Origin: Siphonobacter sp. BAB-5405
Lineage (GTDB): Bacteria > Bacteroidota > Bacteroidia > Cytophagales > Spirosomataceae
Assembly: GCF_002872335.1 (NCBI RefSeq)
Contig: NZ_NJAG01000002.1
Location: forward strand, 62,001 to 126,000
DNA length: 64,000 bases
Direction of reading: 5' to 3'
Below, piece by piece: positions 46,868-55,377 of this stretch (position 1 is its first letter; the number at the start of each line of letters is the position of its first letter). Under the pieces are notes generated by a model. It did no database searches. It saw nothing but the letters and a program-made list of their open reading frames with translations, and had not been told where the DNA came from. A program made the translations under genes and the position numbers.

Positions 46868-47410
46868 TTACGCTTCAGTCGCAGCTTGTTCGTTCACGTA
46901 CTCTTCGGCAATAACGGTCAGCTTTTTATCGGTCTCTCCCTCTTCATTGAGAGTCGTCTGGAGCAGATCCGCTACTTCAGGGTAACCTAATTTTTCGGCC
47001 AGCGTACGCAGACTGCCGTAGCTCGCAATTTCGTAGTGCTCTACTTTCTGAGCTGCCATGATCAGGCCACAATCACGAACCATCGTACCTTTTTCAGTTT
47101 CTTCGGTAATGGTTTCGCTTTCCTTGATGAGCCCTTCCATGGCTTCACATTTCTTGGCTACTGCTTTTACCTCGATCATGGAAAATACTTTCTCCAGCCG
47201 TTCCACGTGTACTTCGGTTTCTTGTTTGTGGGTTTCAAAGGCCGTTTTCAAATCAGAAGACGTGGCTGCTTTCGCAAGTTTGGTTAAGGCTTTCGCCAGG
47301 TGCTTTTCGGCCCAGTAAATATCTTTTAAGCCATCAACGAAAAGTTCTTTTAAAGCAGGAGAATCTTGTTCAGAAACCGAGGCTACATTGTTTTTTTTCG
47401 TGGTTTTCAT
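46868..47410 (-). CDS. YciE/YciF-like ferritin-fold protein (DUF892)
   Basis: 180 residues from MKTTKKNNVASVSEQDS. Four-helix ferritin-like bundle with LKELFVDGLKDIYWAEKHLA, HKQETEVHVERLEKVFSMI and AAQKVEHYEIASYGSLRTLA, whose Glu/His residues can bind a di-iron centre. E. coli YciE/YciF are stress-induced; the role here is inferred to be similar. The first start at 47419 adds only MIV. Confidence 0.92.
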   Translation of the reverse strand: MKTTKKNNVASVSEQDSPALKELFVDGLKDIYWAEKHLAKALTKLAKAATSSDLKTAFETHKQETEVHVERLEKVFSMIEVKAVAKKCEAMEGLIKESETITEETEKGTMVRDCGLIMAAQKVEHYEIASYGSLRTLAEKLGYPEVADLLQTTLNEEGETDKKLTVIAEEYVNEQAATEA

Positions 47411-47560
47411 GACAATCATAGGTTTGTTTGACAGCTCGTAGGCAAAGAAAATCGTACCTGTAGAGAAGTGTCTATGGATGGGGATTTCTTTGCAACGGTC
47501 CTCTATACGTCATAAATAAGATTGGAGATCACTATTCATCTTCTCATCTTCAATTGGCGT

Positions 47561-47644
47561 ATTATTAGTATTAAATCTAATATTTTAGTTTTATTAGTTT
47601 AAATACTAATAATTTTCATTAATAAGCTTATTATCTTATATTTG
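47561..47644. promoter_or_regulatory. AT-rich inverted repeat and -7 element before the SatD-like gene
   Basis: ATTATTAGTATT (47561-47572) is exactly complementary to AATACTAATAAT (47602-47613). TATATTTG at 47637-47644 matches the -7 consensus, with the start codon 17 bp on. No clear -33 TTTG. Confidence 0.5.
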
Positions 47645-47661
47645 AGGGAAAATAACGATCA

Positions 47662-48312
47662 ATGAAGATAGCTGCTGTATTATCAGGTGAGGTGATTGAT
47701 TCTACAACCTTGAAAATTCCCGAACGTAAAAAGCTTCAGAAAAACCTGGAGGATCTCTTTCATCGCCTGGGTGGAAAGAATCCATTAAACTTAAAGTTAC
47801 CCTTTGAAGTCTTTCGTGGCGATCGCTTTCTGGGGATTGTCGATACCCCCGCCGAGTCCTTACGCGTAGCCCTGTTGATTCGGGCGTATCTGAAGAGTGA
47901 CTTCTACTCGGGCCAATCACTCGATGCCCGCATTTCCATAGGTATGGGTACCATCACCTACCGCTCCCCGAACGTTGGCGAATCCGACGGTGAGGCTTTC
48001 CAGGCTTCGGAGCAACTTATAACGGGTATGAAAAAACATCCCAATCGCGTGGAAGTAAAATCGCCCTGGAAGGCTTTCGACGACGAGTTGAATACCGGTC
48101 TGGTACTGCTTGAAACCATCGTCAGCCGCTGGACAGGACCACAGGCTGACATTATGTATTTAAAGTTACTAGGGCATACGGAAGTCACTATATCAGGTAT
48201 GCTGGGCATTACACAGTCTGCGGTCAATCAACGCTCCACTGCTGCCTGCTGGAATGCCGTCGATCGGTTTACCAAACGCTTCCATCAAGTCACCTTACAT
48301 TATTCAAAATAA
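47662..48312 (+). CDS. SatD-like protein with C-terminal HTH
   Basis: 216 residues. The N-terminal 130 (MKIAAVLSGEVIDSTTL, FEVFRGDRFLGIVDTPAESL, DARISIGMGTI) resemble the SatD family, which has a fold related to nucleotide cyclases. The C-terminal part (LKLLGHTEVTISGMLGITQS, AVNQRSTAACWNAVDRF) looks like a helix-turn-helix. A regulator sensing a ligand is likely but unproven. It stands alone; the membrane partner often seen beside SatD is absent. Confidence 0.65.
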   Translation: MKIAAVLSGEVIDSTTLKIPERKKLQKNLEDLFHRLGGKNPLNLKLPFEVFRGDRFLGIVDTPAESLRVALLIRAYLKSDFYSGQSLDARISIGMGTITYRSPNVGESDGEAFQASEQLITGMKKHPNRVEVKSPWKAFDDELNTGLVLLETIVSRWTGPQADIMYLKLLGHTEVTISGMLGITQSAVNQRSTAACWNAVDRFTKRFHQVTLHYSK

Positions 48313-49435
48313 TTTATATACTACAAGTTTTATACATTTACTTACTATGCAATAATTGTATTATATCATAATTATTAAATACACAATAATTAATAACTGC
48401 CTTGTCAGATTAAGCCATCCCAGCAGAAGAATTTGGGAATGACATGCAGAGCTAGTGACATTAAACTGGAGAGGCGGCAGCTAAGCAGCTTCCTGTATGA
48501 TTGTGACTGGTGCAGAATTGGAAACCTGCACCAGTCGGTCTCTACAACCGGCCCCCTTTCCTAAGCGAGTACTCACCCCTGAGTAGCATCCTAGCTCCGT
48601 ATAAAAGCTGAGGGGATACAAGGCAAGCAAAAGCGATTTTCCCGCACAGCCGAAAGCTTCTTAACCGGTACCAATCGGCGACGAGGTTTCGATCTGCCTT
48701 CCTCATTTAAAACAGAACTATGGAACAGGCTCCTTAGAAACTACACTCTAGTAAACACGTTTGGAACTTCCACTCGTCGCCCTTTTCTGTTCAGTCGAGC
48801 ACCCCAACGCCGAAGGAATCCGATAGAGATTGACCCTGCCTCCGCTATGCAGCAACACCCGGATGTCTCTTCCATGGAAGCTAGTCAAACTATCGCCGAA
48901 CTCCGCTACTCTTTTAGAAAGTGTACTCAGACACGATGACGCTTTAGATCCGGCTCGACCAGACTAAGACGCGATACCTTTTTCATACCTCCCACGAACC
49001 ACTGAATCTCAAGACCCAAACCTCAATCAAACCATGTCGCTGAGATTTCGATAGAGCGTTTCTATCCGGGATTTGGTCCGTATAAACGATTCTCGCGGTA
49101 TTCTCATTTTATAACTTTCCCTTGCCTATCTATAACAAAAGACATAAAGGTTTATCATCGGATTTAATGTAAGCCTTTATTGCCTCACGAATACCCTTGT
49201 TTGAAGAACTTAGTCTAACTATTGTACAGCTAATCTTTGTTTTGTCCAATTTCAGGATCAGTGATACAGATTACTTTTCCAGCCTTTTCATCGACCGATA
49301 CGCTCCTACCCCAGGCTTTCCAGTGAATTTTTACCCTTGTTACGTAACCCTATTTTTCAAACTAATTAGTCAGGGTAAACCTGCAACTCTACGACGGTGC
49401 ATCCGTCCTTTTTTTTCCAGCAATAAAAAAAATTA
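48313..49435. other. gene-free spacer with an isolated hairpin
   Basis: About 1.1 kb. Positions 48420-49090 have near-coding base composition but are closed in all frames, so this may be a decayed gene. GACTGGTGCAG (48505-48515) is exactly complementary to CTGCACCAGTC (48526-48536). An open frame with a TTG start at 49197-49469 has an amino-acid composition unlike a real protein and is not called. Confidence 0.4.
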
Positions 49436-49439
49436 CCGC

Positions 49440-49480
49440 AATTCCGAAAATTTCGGAATTACTCCTTAAATTTCGGAATC
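49440..49480. promoter_or_regulatory. palindromic operator candidate with a third half-site
   Basis: AATTCCGAAA (49440-49449) and TTTCGGAATT (49451-49460) form a perfect inverted repeat around one A. TTTCGGAAT recurs at 49471, exactly 20 bp after the right arm. The set lies 38-79 bp upstream of the start at 49519. Confidence 0.6.
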
Positions 49481-49518
49481 AAACTTTTAAATCATTTTCA
49501 AACCCTTACTTTTTTGCT

Positions 49519-50061
49519 ATGAATACATTACAGCGAATTTCTCCGATATTAGTAGTAGCTGGTATCCTACTGATGAGTGCATGCAGTAAGCGTTCGGACA
49601 TTGCTCCGATCAGTGCCGGTAAGGAAATCCGGTTAAACGGTGACAGTCGTATATCAGCGAATGCCACCAATCGGATCCAGTTGACTGGAAAGAATACACC
49701 ATTAATTATTGTGGATGGGAAAGAGTGGACCGCGGAACAATTGGAAAAAAAGATATCTCCAGACGATATCACTTCTATTGAAGTTTTCAAATCCGGTAAA
49801 GAGCCTATTCAATTACTCGAAAAATTAGGAAAGACAAAGGCAGAGAATGGAATCTTAATCGTTCGTACGAAGGCTGGGAAAAAAGCAGAACTTCCCACCG
49901 CTTTGTATCTGGTTGATGGAAAAGAAATGGATCAGCAATCCGTTGAAAAGATCAGTCCCGATAAAATTGAAAGCATCAATGTTTTGAAAGACGCCAAGGG
50001 TGTAGAAAAGTACGGGGAAAAAGCGAAGAACGGCGTGATTATGATTACCCTTAAAAAGTAA
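49519..50061 (+). CDS. lipoprotein made of two TonB-plug-like repeats
   Basis: 180 residues with lipoprotein signal (MNTLQRISPILVVAGILLMS, then AC). Two repeats follow: LIIVDGKEWTAEQLEKKISP..DDITSIEVFKSGK..NGILIVRTKAG (about 60-118) and LYLVDGKEMDQQSVEKISPD..KIESINVLKDAKGVEKYG..NGVIMITLKK (about 125-180). Both match the consensus of the plug region of SusC-type TonB receptors (VDGxE..I.P..I.SI.VLKDA..YG..A.NGVI.I.TK), but no barrel follows. It may bind TonB or a partner receptor; function unknown. Its own terminator is shared with the convergent Nudix gene. Confidence 0.8.
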   Translation: MNTLQRISPILVVAGILLMSACSKRSDIAPISAGKEIRLNGDSRISANATNRIQLTGKNTPLIIVDGKEWTAEQLEKKISPDDITSIEVFKSGKEPIQLLEKLGKTKAENGILIVRTKAGKKAELPTALYLVDGKEMDQQSVEKISPDKIESINVLKDAKGVEKYGEKAKNGVIMITLKK

Positions 50062-50075
50062 CTTTCCAGTCAAAG

Positions 50076-50115
50076 AAAAACCGCATGGATCGCCTACGAT
50101 TCATGCGGTTTTTTT
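50076..50115. terminator. bidirectional terminator
   Basis: AAACCGCATG (50078-50087) pairs with CATGCGGTTT (50102-50111), with an inner ATCG/CGAT, flanked by A and T runs. On the minus strand it overlaps the end of the Nudix gene. Confidence 0.88.
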
Positions 50116-50804
50116 GTGGATTTAAATCGGTATACATACGGAGCTTTGTGAGCCCCTCCCGTATATTTTTTTTCAATACGCTCCAGTATTTCCAGACTCA
50201 GGATCTTGCGTTGAAAATTGGTACGAATCAGTTCCTTTCCTAAAATGGTTTCGTAAACCCGCTGTAATTCAGCAATTGTAAAATTTTCCGGTAATAGATT
50301 GAAAGCGATAGGTTTATATTCGAGCATAATACGTAAAGTATCTAAAGCTTTCTGTATCATCTGATGATGGTCCATCATCAGTAAAGGTAGCTGATTGATG
50401 TCGTACCAATCGCAGCTATCCGATAATTCATCGGGTGTTGCCTTCACTAGTGAAAAATCAACCAGAGCGTAATAGCCTACTGAAATAAATCGCTTCTGTA
50501 GCCACTCTGCCGAACTGAGTTGATTCACTTCAGCCAGTTTTTGCTGCATCTCTATTTCACCTCGATTGCGTTGGCCGAAGGTGTAAAATTGTTCGAGGTA
50601 CAATTCGGTTAGTCCCGTACGCTCCTGCAAAACACGCTGGGCTGCTTCGTCCAAAGCTTCTTCCTGCCCAACAAAACCTCCGGGCAGTGCGTAGTACTCC
50701 ATACTCCGAACCCGTAGTAATAAGACTTTCAACTGATGAGCGTGAAAACCAAAAACGACGCAATCGATGGATACTTGAGGAATACAGTTTTCGCCAAACT
50801 TCAT
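50094..50804 (-). CDS. Nudix-domain transcriptional regulator (AraR/NrtR type)
   Basis: 236 residues. The N-terminal Nudix domain (about 10-145) has a degenerate box: GGFVGQEEALDEAAQRVLQE then RTGL, in which the catalytic RE/EE residues are V and R, so hydrolysis is unlikely. The C-terminal 80 residues form a winged helix (FTIAELQRVYETILGKELIR, TNFQRKILSLEILERI). In Bacteroidota such proteins are sugar-responsive repressors. It is divergent from the PQQ sugar dehydrogenase gene, with a strong palindrome in the shared spacer. Confidence 0.88.
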   Translation of the reverse strand: MKFGENCIPQVSIDCVVFGFHAHQLKVLLLRVRSMEYYALPGGFVGQEEALDEAAQRVLQERTGLTELYLEQFYTFGQRNRGEIEMQQKLAEVNQLSSAEWLQKRFISVGYYALVDFSLVKATPDELSDSCDWYDINQLPLLMMDHHQMIQKALDTLRIMLEYKPIAFNLLPENFTIAELQRVYETILGKELIRTNFQRKILSLEILERIEKKYTGGAHKAPYVYRFKSTKKPHES

Positions 50805-50887
50805 GGTGCTTCCAATACCAACTTTATTTTCTACAATTTTTCCAAGAATACATTAAAATAATTGGAAACAAAAATCGCAACCTGCAT

Positions 50888-50910
50888 TATTGTATCGAAT
50901 TGATACAATA
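50888..50910. promoter_or_regulatory. palindromic operator in the Nudix/PQQ dehydrogenase spacer
   Basis: TATTGTATC (50888-50896) and GATACAATA (50902-50910) are perfect inverted arms around GAATT. The site is 84 bp from the Nudix regulator start and 167 bp from the dehydrogenase start, placed for control of both genes. Confidence 0.7.
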
Positions 50911-51076
50911 GTTTGATACGGGTCAATCTTTGCTTCATTATTGATTAAAAGTAGATCGAAAAAGAGCTAATTTTCTATTCCGAAACTACTTATCTATTCA
51001 TTTTCAATAGCGATTAACGTCCGATCGCAAGTCTAGTATTTGTTAACTCTAAACAGCATTTTAACTGACAAAATCT

Positions 51077-53902
51077 ATGAAACGAATCCGTACGTATAGA
51101 CGGGTTACACTGGTTGCCCAACTCGCTCTGGCAGCGGGCCTGGCTTCGTTTATTTCCAGGGACACGCACGTTCAGGACAAACCCGACGAAAGCCGGTTCA
51201 CCCCCGTAACCGTCGTGGAAGATCTGGATGAACCCATGACGTTTGAAGTCATGAAAGATGGAACCGTTTTCATTATTGAACGGAAAGGTGGACTGAAACG
51301 CTACAACCCTAAAACTAAATCGGTAGATCTACTCGCGACGATTCCGGTTAACACCAAGTACACCAGTAAGGAAGGGAAAGTTACCGAAGCCGAAGAAGGA
51401 CTGATGGGCATGACCGTGGATCCTAACTTCGCTCAAAACCACTGGATCTATCTGTACTACGCCCACCCCACTGAGCACAAACACCTGCTGACTCGCTGGA
51501 AAGTGGGCGAAGATGACTTGCAGGAAAACTCCGAAAAAGTACTGCTCGAAGTACCGACGCAACGGGAAGTATGCTGCCACACGGGTGGAGGTATGACCTG
51601 GGACAAAGCGGGTAACCTCTTCCTTACCGTCGGTAATAATACCGGAAACCAGAAAGCGGCTCAAACCGATGAACGCCCCGGTCGCAGTAGTTGGGACGAT
51701 CAGGGACACGCCGGAAATACGAATGACCTCCGTGGAAAAATTCTTCGCATTCACCCGGAAGCGAACGGCACGTATACCATTCCTGCCGGAAACTTGTTTC
51801 CCAAAGGTACCGCCCAAACCCGTCCGGAAATTTATTCGATGGGCCACCGCAACCCCTGGCGAATTTCGGTGGATAGCAAAACGGGTTACGTGTACTGGGG
51901 AGAGGTAGGTCCGGATGCTACGGAGGACTCGGAAATTGGCCCACGCGGTTATGACGAACTAAACCAGGCTCGTAAGCCCGGTAACTTTGGCTGGCCCTGG
52001 TTTGTCGGGAACGATCAGGCATTCCCGGTTTACGATTATGAAAACAATAAACCGCTGGCGAAGAAAGACCCGCAACGGCTGGTGAACAATTCGCCGAATA
52101 ATACGGGTTTGAAAGAATTACCTGCCGTAGCTCCGAACTTCATTTACTATCCCTACGGCGTTTCGGAAACCTTCCCACTCGTGGGTACGGGTTCGCGAAG
52201 TGCTACTGGTGGACCGGTCTATCATCAATCCGACTTCAAGGGAGCGAAACGTCCCTGGCCCGCGTATTACGAAGGCAAGTGGATTGTTACTGATTTTTCC
52301 CGGGGTTGGATTATGGCCATCACCATGAATGAACAGGGTGATTATCAGTCGATGGAACGGGTACTACCCAGCTACCATCCGGTTGAACCGATTGATATGA
52401 AGTTTGGTCCCGAGGGTGATATGTACGTGCTGGAGTATGGGAGCAACTGGTTTCGCAAAAGTGACAACGCCCGGCTGGTCCGCATCGAGTATAACAGTGG
52501 AAACCGCAAACCTATCGTGCAGGCATCGGCCAGTACCAAAGGAGGAACCGTTCCGCTGAAGCTAACGCTCTCGGCTGATGGTACCAAAGACTATGACGGT
52601 GACGCTCTGAAATATCAATGGAAGGTAAGTTCGGCGGGCGGTACACCCAAGGTATTTACCACCGCGAATCCATCCCTCACGCTTGACAAAGCGGGTGTGT
52701 ACACGGCAACCCTTACCGTGACGGATGCCAAGGGAGCGTCGAATAGTCAGTCGGTGAAAATTACGGCTGGCAATGAACCTCCGGCAGTCGCCATCAATCT
52801 CATGGGTAACAAAACTTTCTTCTTCCCGAATCAGCCGATTCAGTATGAAGTAAACGTGGCGGACAAGGAAGATGGAAGTCTGGCAGACGGGAAAATCACT
52901 CCGGCCCGGGTAGCTCTAAGTATGGACTATACGTCAGAAGGATTTGATTACGCGGAAGTCATTCAGGGTCAACGGAGTGTAGATGCTTCGACCCAGTACG
53001 CCGTTGCTCAAACGCTGATCAGTCAGAGTGATTGTAAAGTCTGTCATCAGGTAAGTACGAAATCAGTAGGTCCGAGCTTTACGGATATTGCCAACAAGTA
53101 CAAAGGTGATGAAAAAGAGAAAGACCGCCTGGTACAGAAAATTCGGAACGGTGGTGTTGGCGTTTGGGGTGAGGTAGCCATGCCCGGTCACCCGGCGATG
53201 TCGGTAGCGGACGCGAATGTGATTGTCAATTACATTCTCAATGTCACGACCAAAACCTACAGCACCCTACCGACCAAAGGCAAGTACACCCCGGAAATTC
53301 CGAAGGATGATAACGGCCGGGGTTCCGTGCTGGTTCGCGTAGCGTATACTGATCGTGGTAATACAATCAATGCAAAGACCATCCCGATGCTGACGTCCGA
53401 ACAACTCATCGTGCTGCACAGTCCGCAAATGTATGCCTCCGAAGCGGCCGTGGTACAGGGTGCTGACCTGAAAGTACGCGGCATGGGCAAGGGTACTAAC
53501 GTAATCCCCTATGCCAACGCACTCATTGGTTTCAAGAACATTGACCTGACGGGCGTGAAACAATTGGAAATGGGTGCGACTGTTCAGGATCGTGAAGGAA
53601 ATGTGGGTGGTACCATTGAAGTGCACCTGGATTCACCAACCGGACCCCTGCTGGGTGAAACCAAAGTAACGCTGGCCCCCCCCGTGGATGTAGAAAAAGT
53701 GATGGCCCAACTCGAATCCGGTGATACGACGAAGACCGGCAGTAAGGTTCCTGCCAAACGGGATCCCTTCTACCGCCCCCCCGTTCGCGTGAAACTGAAA
53801 AGTACGGAAGGTCAACACGATTTGTACTTTGTTTTCAAGAATGATACAGCCAAACCTATCCAACCCCTGATGACGGTTTCGACCATCAAGTTTATGGATT
53901 AG
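51077..53902 (+). CDS. PQQ-dependent sugar dehydrogenase with PKD, cytochrome c and C-terminal carbohydrate-binding-like domain
   Basis: 941 residues, secreted (N-terminal hydrophobic segment at about 10-26). Domains: six-bladed GSDH/sorbosone dehydrogenase propeller (about 35-475; GLMGMTVDPNFAQNHWIYLY, GHRNPWRISVDSKTGYVYWG, PIDMKFGPEGDMYVLEYGSN); PKD domain (about 480-570; DYDGDALKYQWKVSS); cytochrome c with haem motif Cys653-Lys-Val-Cys656-His657; and a beta-rich end (about 770-941) resembling CBM6. It would oxidise a sugar in the periplasm and pass electrons to the fused haem. Confidence 0.9.
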   Translation: MKRIRTYRRVTLVAQLALAAGLASFISRDTHVQDKPDESRFTPVTVVEDLDEPMTFEVMKDGTVFIIERKGGLKRYNPKTKSVDLLATIPVNTKYTSKEGKVTEAEEGLMGMTVDPNFAQNHWIYLYYAHPTEHKHLLTRWKVGEDDLQENSEKVLLEVPTQREVCCHTGGGMTWDKAGNLFLTVGNNTGNQKAAQTDERPGRSSWDDQGHAGNTNDLRGKILRIHPEANGTYTIPAGNLFPKGTAQTRPEIYSMGHRNPWRISVDSKTGYVYWGEVGPDATEDSEIGPRGYDELNQARKPGNFGWPWFVGNDQAFPVYDYENNKPLAKKDPQRLVNNSPNNTGLKELPAVAPNFIYYPYGVSETFPLVGTGSRSATGGPVYHQSDFKGAKRPWPAYYEGKWIVTDFSRGWIMAITMNEQGDYQSMERVLPSYHPVEPIDMKFGPEGDMYVLEYGSNWFRKSDNARLVRIEYNSGNRKPIVQASASTKGGTVPLKLTLSADGTKDYDGDALKYQWKVSSAGGTPKVFTTANPSLTLDKAGVYTATLTVTDAKGASNSQSVKITAGNEPPAVAINLMGNKTFFFPNQPIQYEVNVADKEDGSLADGKITPARVALSMDYTSEGFDYAEVIQGQRSVDASTQYAVAQTLISQSDCKVCHQVSTKSVGPSFTDIANKYKGDEKEKDRLVQKIRNGGVGVWGEVAMPGHPAMSVADANVIVNYILNVTTKTYSTLPTKGKYTPEIPKDDNGRGSVLVRVAYTDRGNTINAKTIPMLTSEQLIVLHSPQMYASEAAVVQGADLKVRGMGKGTNVIPYANALIGFKNIDLTGVKQLEMGATVQDREGNVGGTIEVHLDSPTGPLLGETKVTLAPPVDVEKVMAQLESGDTTKTGSKVPAKRDPFYRPPVRVKLKSTEGQHDLYFVFKNDTAKPIQPLMTVSTIKFMD

Positions 53903-53920
53903 GATCCTTTTTATACTAAC

Positions 53921-53951
53921 AAAAAATCCCGGCTTGTCACCGGGATTTTTT
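53921..53951 (+). terminator. terminator of the PQQ dehydrogenase gene
   Basis: AAAATCCCGG pairs with CCGGGATTTT on a 7-nt loop, followed by TTG; T-rich both sides. Confidence 0.92.
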
Positions 53952-54101
53952 GTTAGATGCCCTTCCATTCCCATCTCCTTTTATCGATTGCTCTTTCATT
54001 TCTTTTCTTTGACCTGAACTTTTCCGTCAGTAATTTAGTAGATTACATTCTGGCATTTTCTTATCCAGGCCATTCTTTCTAGTATTGAGATTCTTTTATC
54101 T

Positions 54102-55364
54102 ATGACCCAAATTTCCTGCGGCATTGACTTTGGTACGTCCAACTCCAGCATTGCCCTAGCCCACGCGGGTGCGATCCACCTGGTTCCCGTTGAAAATGAA
54201 TCAGTTACCATTCCGAGTGCTTTATTCTACCGCCGCAATGACCGTCATACGTATTATGGTCGCAAAGCCGTTCAATTATTTCTGGATCGGGAAGAAGGCC
54301 GTTTTATGCGAAGCCTCAAGCGGGTGCTGGGTACGTCCATCATGAAGCAGGGTACGTTTGTGAATGGTACTTTGATGAATTTTAGCACCATCATCGCTAC
54401 TTTTTTACAACAACTGAAAGACAAAGCCGAAGCAAATGCGGGTCAGTCCATTGAGCATGTAGTACTCGGGCGACCCGTTCATTTCATTGATAATGATCCC
54501 GCGGGCGATGCTCAGGCCCAGCGAGAATTATATGCCATCGCCGAACGCATTGGTTTCAAACATATTGAATTTCAGTACGAACCCATCGCCGCCGCCTTTG
54601 CTCACGAAGTGAATTTGACAGAAGAGAAGTTGGCCCTGGTAGTGGATTTGGGGGGTGGTACCTCTGATTTTACGGTCATTCGGCTGTCTCCGGAAAACCG
54701 TACGAAAGCCGATCGCACCTCGGATATTCTGGCCAATACGGGCGTACGGGTGGGGGGCAATGACTTCGATAAAGATCTGAGTCTAAGCGAGATTATGCCC
54801 GAACTGGGATACAAAACCACGTTTGGAGAGAAGAAACTCGATGTACCCCTCAAACCCTTTCACGATCTGGCGGAATGGAGTAAGGTAAACTTTTTGTATA
54901 CGCCGAAAATGCTCATGCAAACCCGGCAAATTCTGGGGCAATCCCAGGATCCCAGGCGTTACCAGCGGTTACTGAAAGTACTCGAACAGGAATCGGGGCA
55001 CACCTTACTGGCTGCGGCCGAGCAGGCGAAGATTGCTCTGACGTCTTCGATTGAGCACGAAATGCCTTTTGATTTTCTGGAAAAGGATTTCAGTATTCCT
55101 ATTCAGCGGTCTCAGTTTGAAACGGCCATTACGGAAGAAATAGAGAAGATTTCCCGAGCGGCAACGGCCTGTCTTCAGGCAGCGGGCGTTTCGGCCGAAG
55201 CGATTGATCTGGTTATTCTGACGGGTGGTTCAACGGAAGTTCCGCTGATTCAATCGGAATTTCGTCGTCTTTTTCCGAAAGCTTCACTAGCGGATGAAAA
55301 CAAGCTTTCGAGCGTAGGTCTGGGACTGGCGTATGACAGTCGGTATAAATTTTCAGGTCTGTAA
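54102..55364 (+). CDS. Hsp70-family protein (YegD-like)
   Basis: 420 residues, only the actin-like ATPase part of Hsp70. Phosphate and adenosine motifs: GIDFGTSNSSIALA at the N-terminus, VVDLGGGTSDFTV in the middle, and VILTGGSTEVPLIQ near the C-terminus. The substrate-binding domain is missing, as in E. coli YegD (about 450 residues). No DnaJ or GrpE gene is adjacent. Role unknown. Confidence 0.9.
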   Translation: MTQISCGIDFGTSNSSIALAHAGAIHLVPVENESVTIPSALFYRRNDRHTYYGRKAVQLFLDREEGRFMRSLKRVLGTSIMKQGTFVNGTLMNFSTIIATFLQQLKDKAEANAGQSIEHVVLGRPVHFIDNDPAGDAQAQRELYAIAERIGFKHIEFQYEPIAAAFAHEVNLTEEKLALVVDLGGGTSDFTVIRLSPENRTKADRTSDILANTGVRVGGNDFDKDLSLSEIMPELGYKTTFGEKKLDVPLKPFHDLAEWSKVNFLYTPKMLMQTRQILGQSQDPRRYQRLLKVLEQESGHTLLAAAEQAKIALTSSIEHEMPFDFLEKDFSIPIQRSQFETAITEEIEKISRAATACLQAAGVSAEAIDLVILTGGSTEVPLIQSEFRRLFPKASLADENKLSSVGLGLAYDSRYKFSGL

Positions 55365-55377
55365 ATCAGCTGATTAC

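Noticed and set aside
49197..49469. 90-codon frame with TTG start in the 49-kb spacer
   Set aside because: Composition (Phe, Ser, Tyr, Pro-rich) is not protein-like, and it runs into the operator region.
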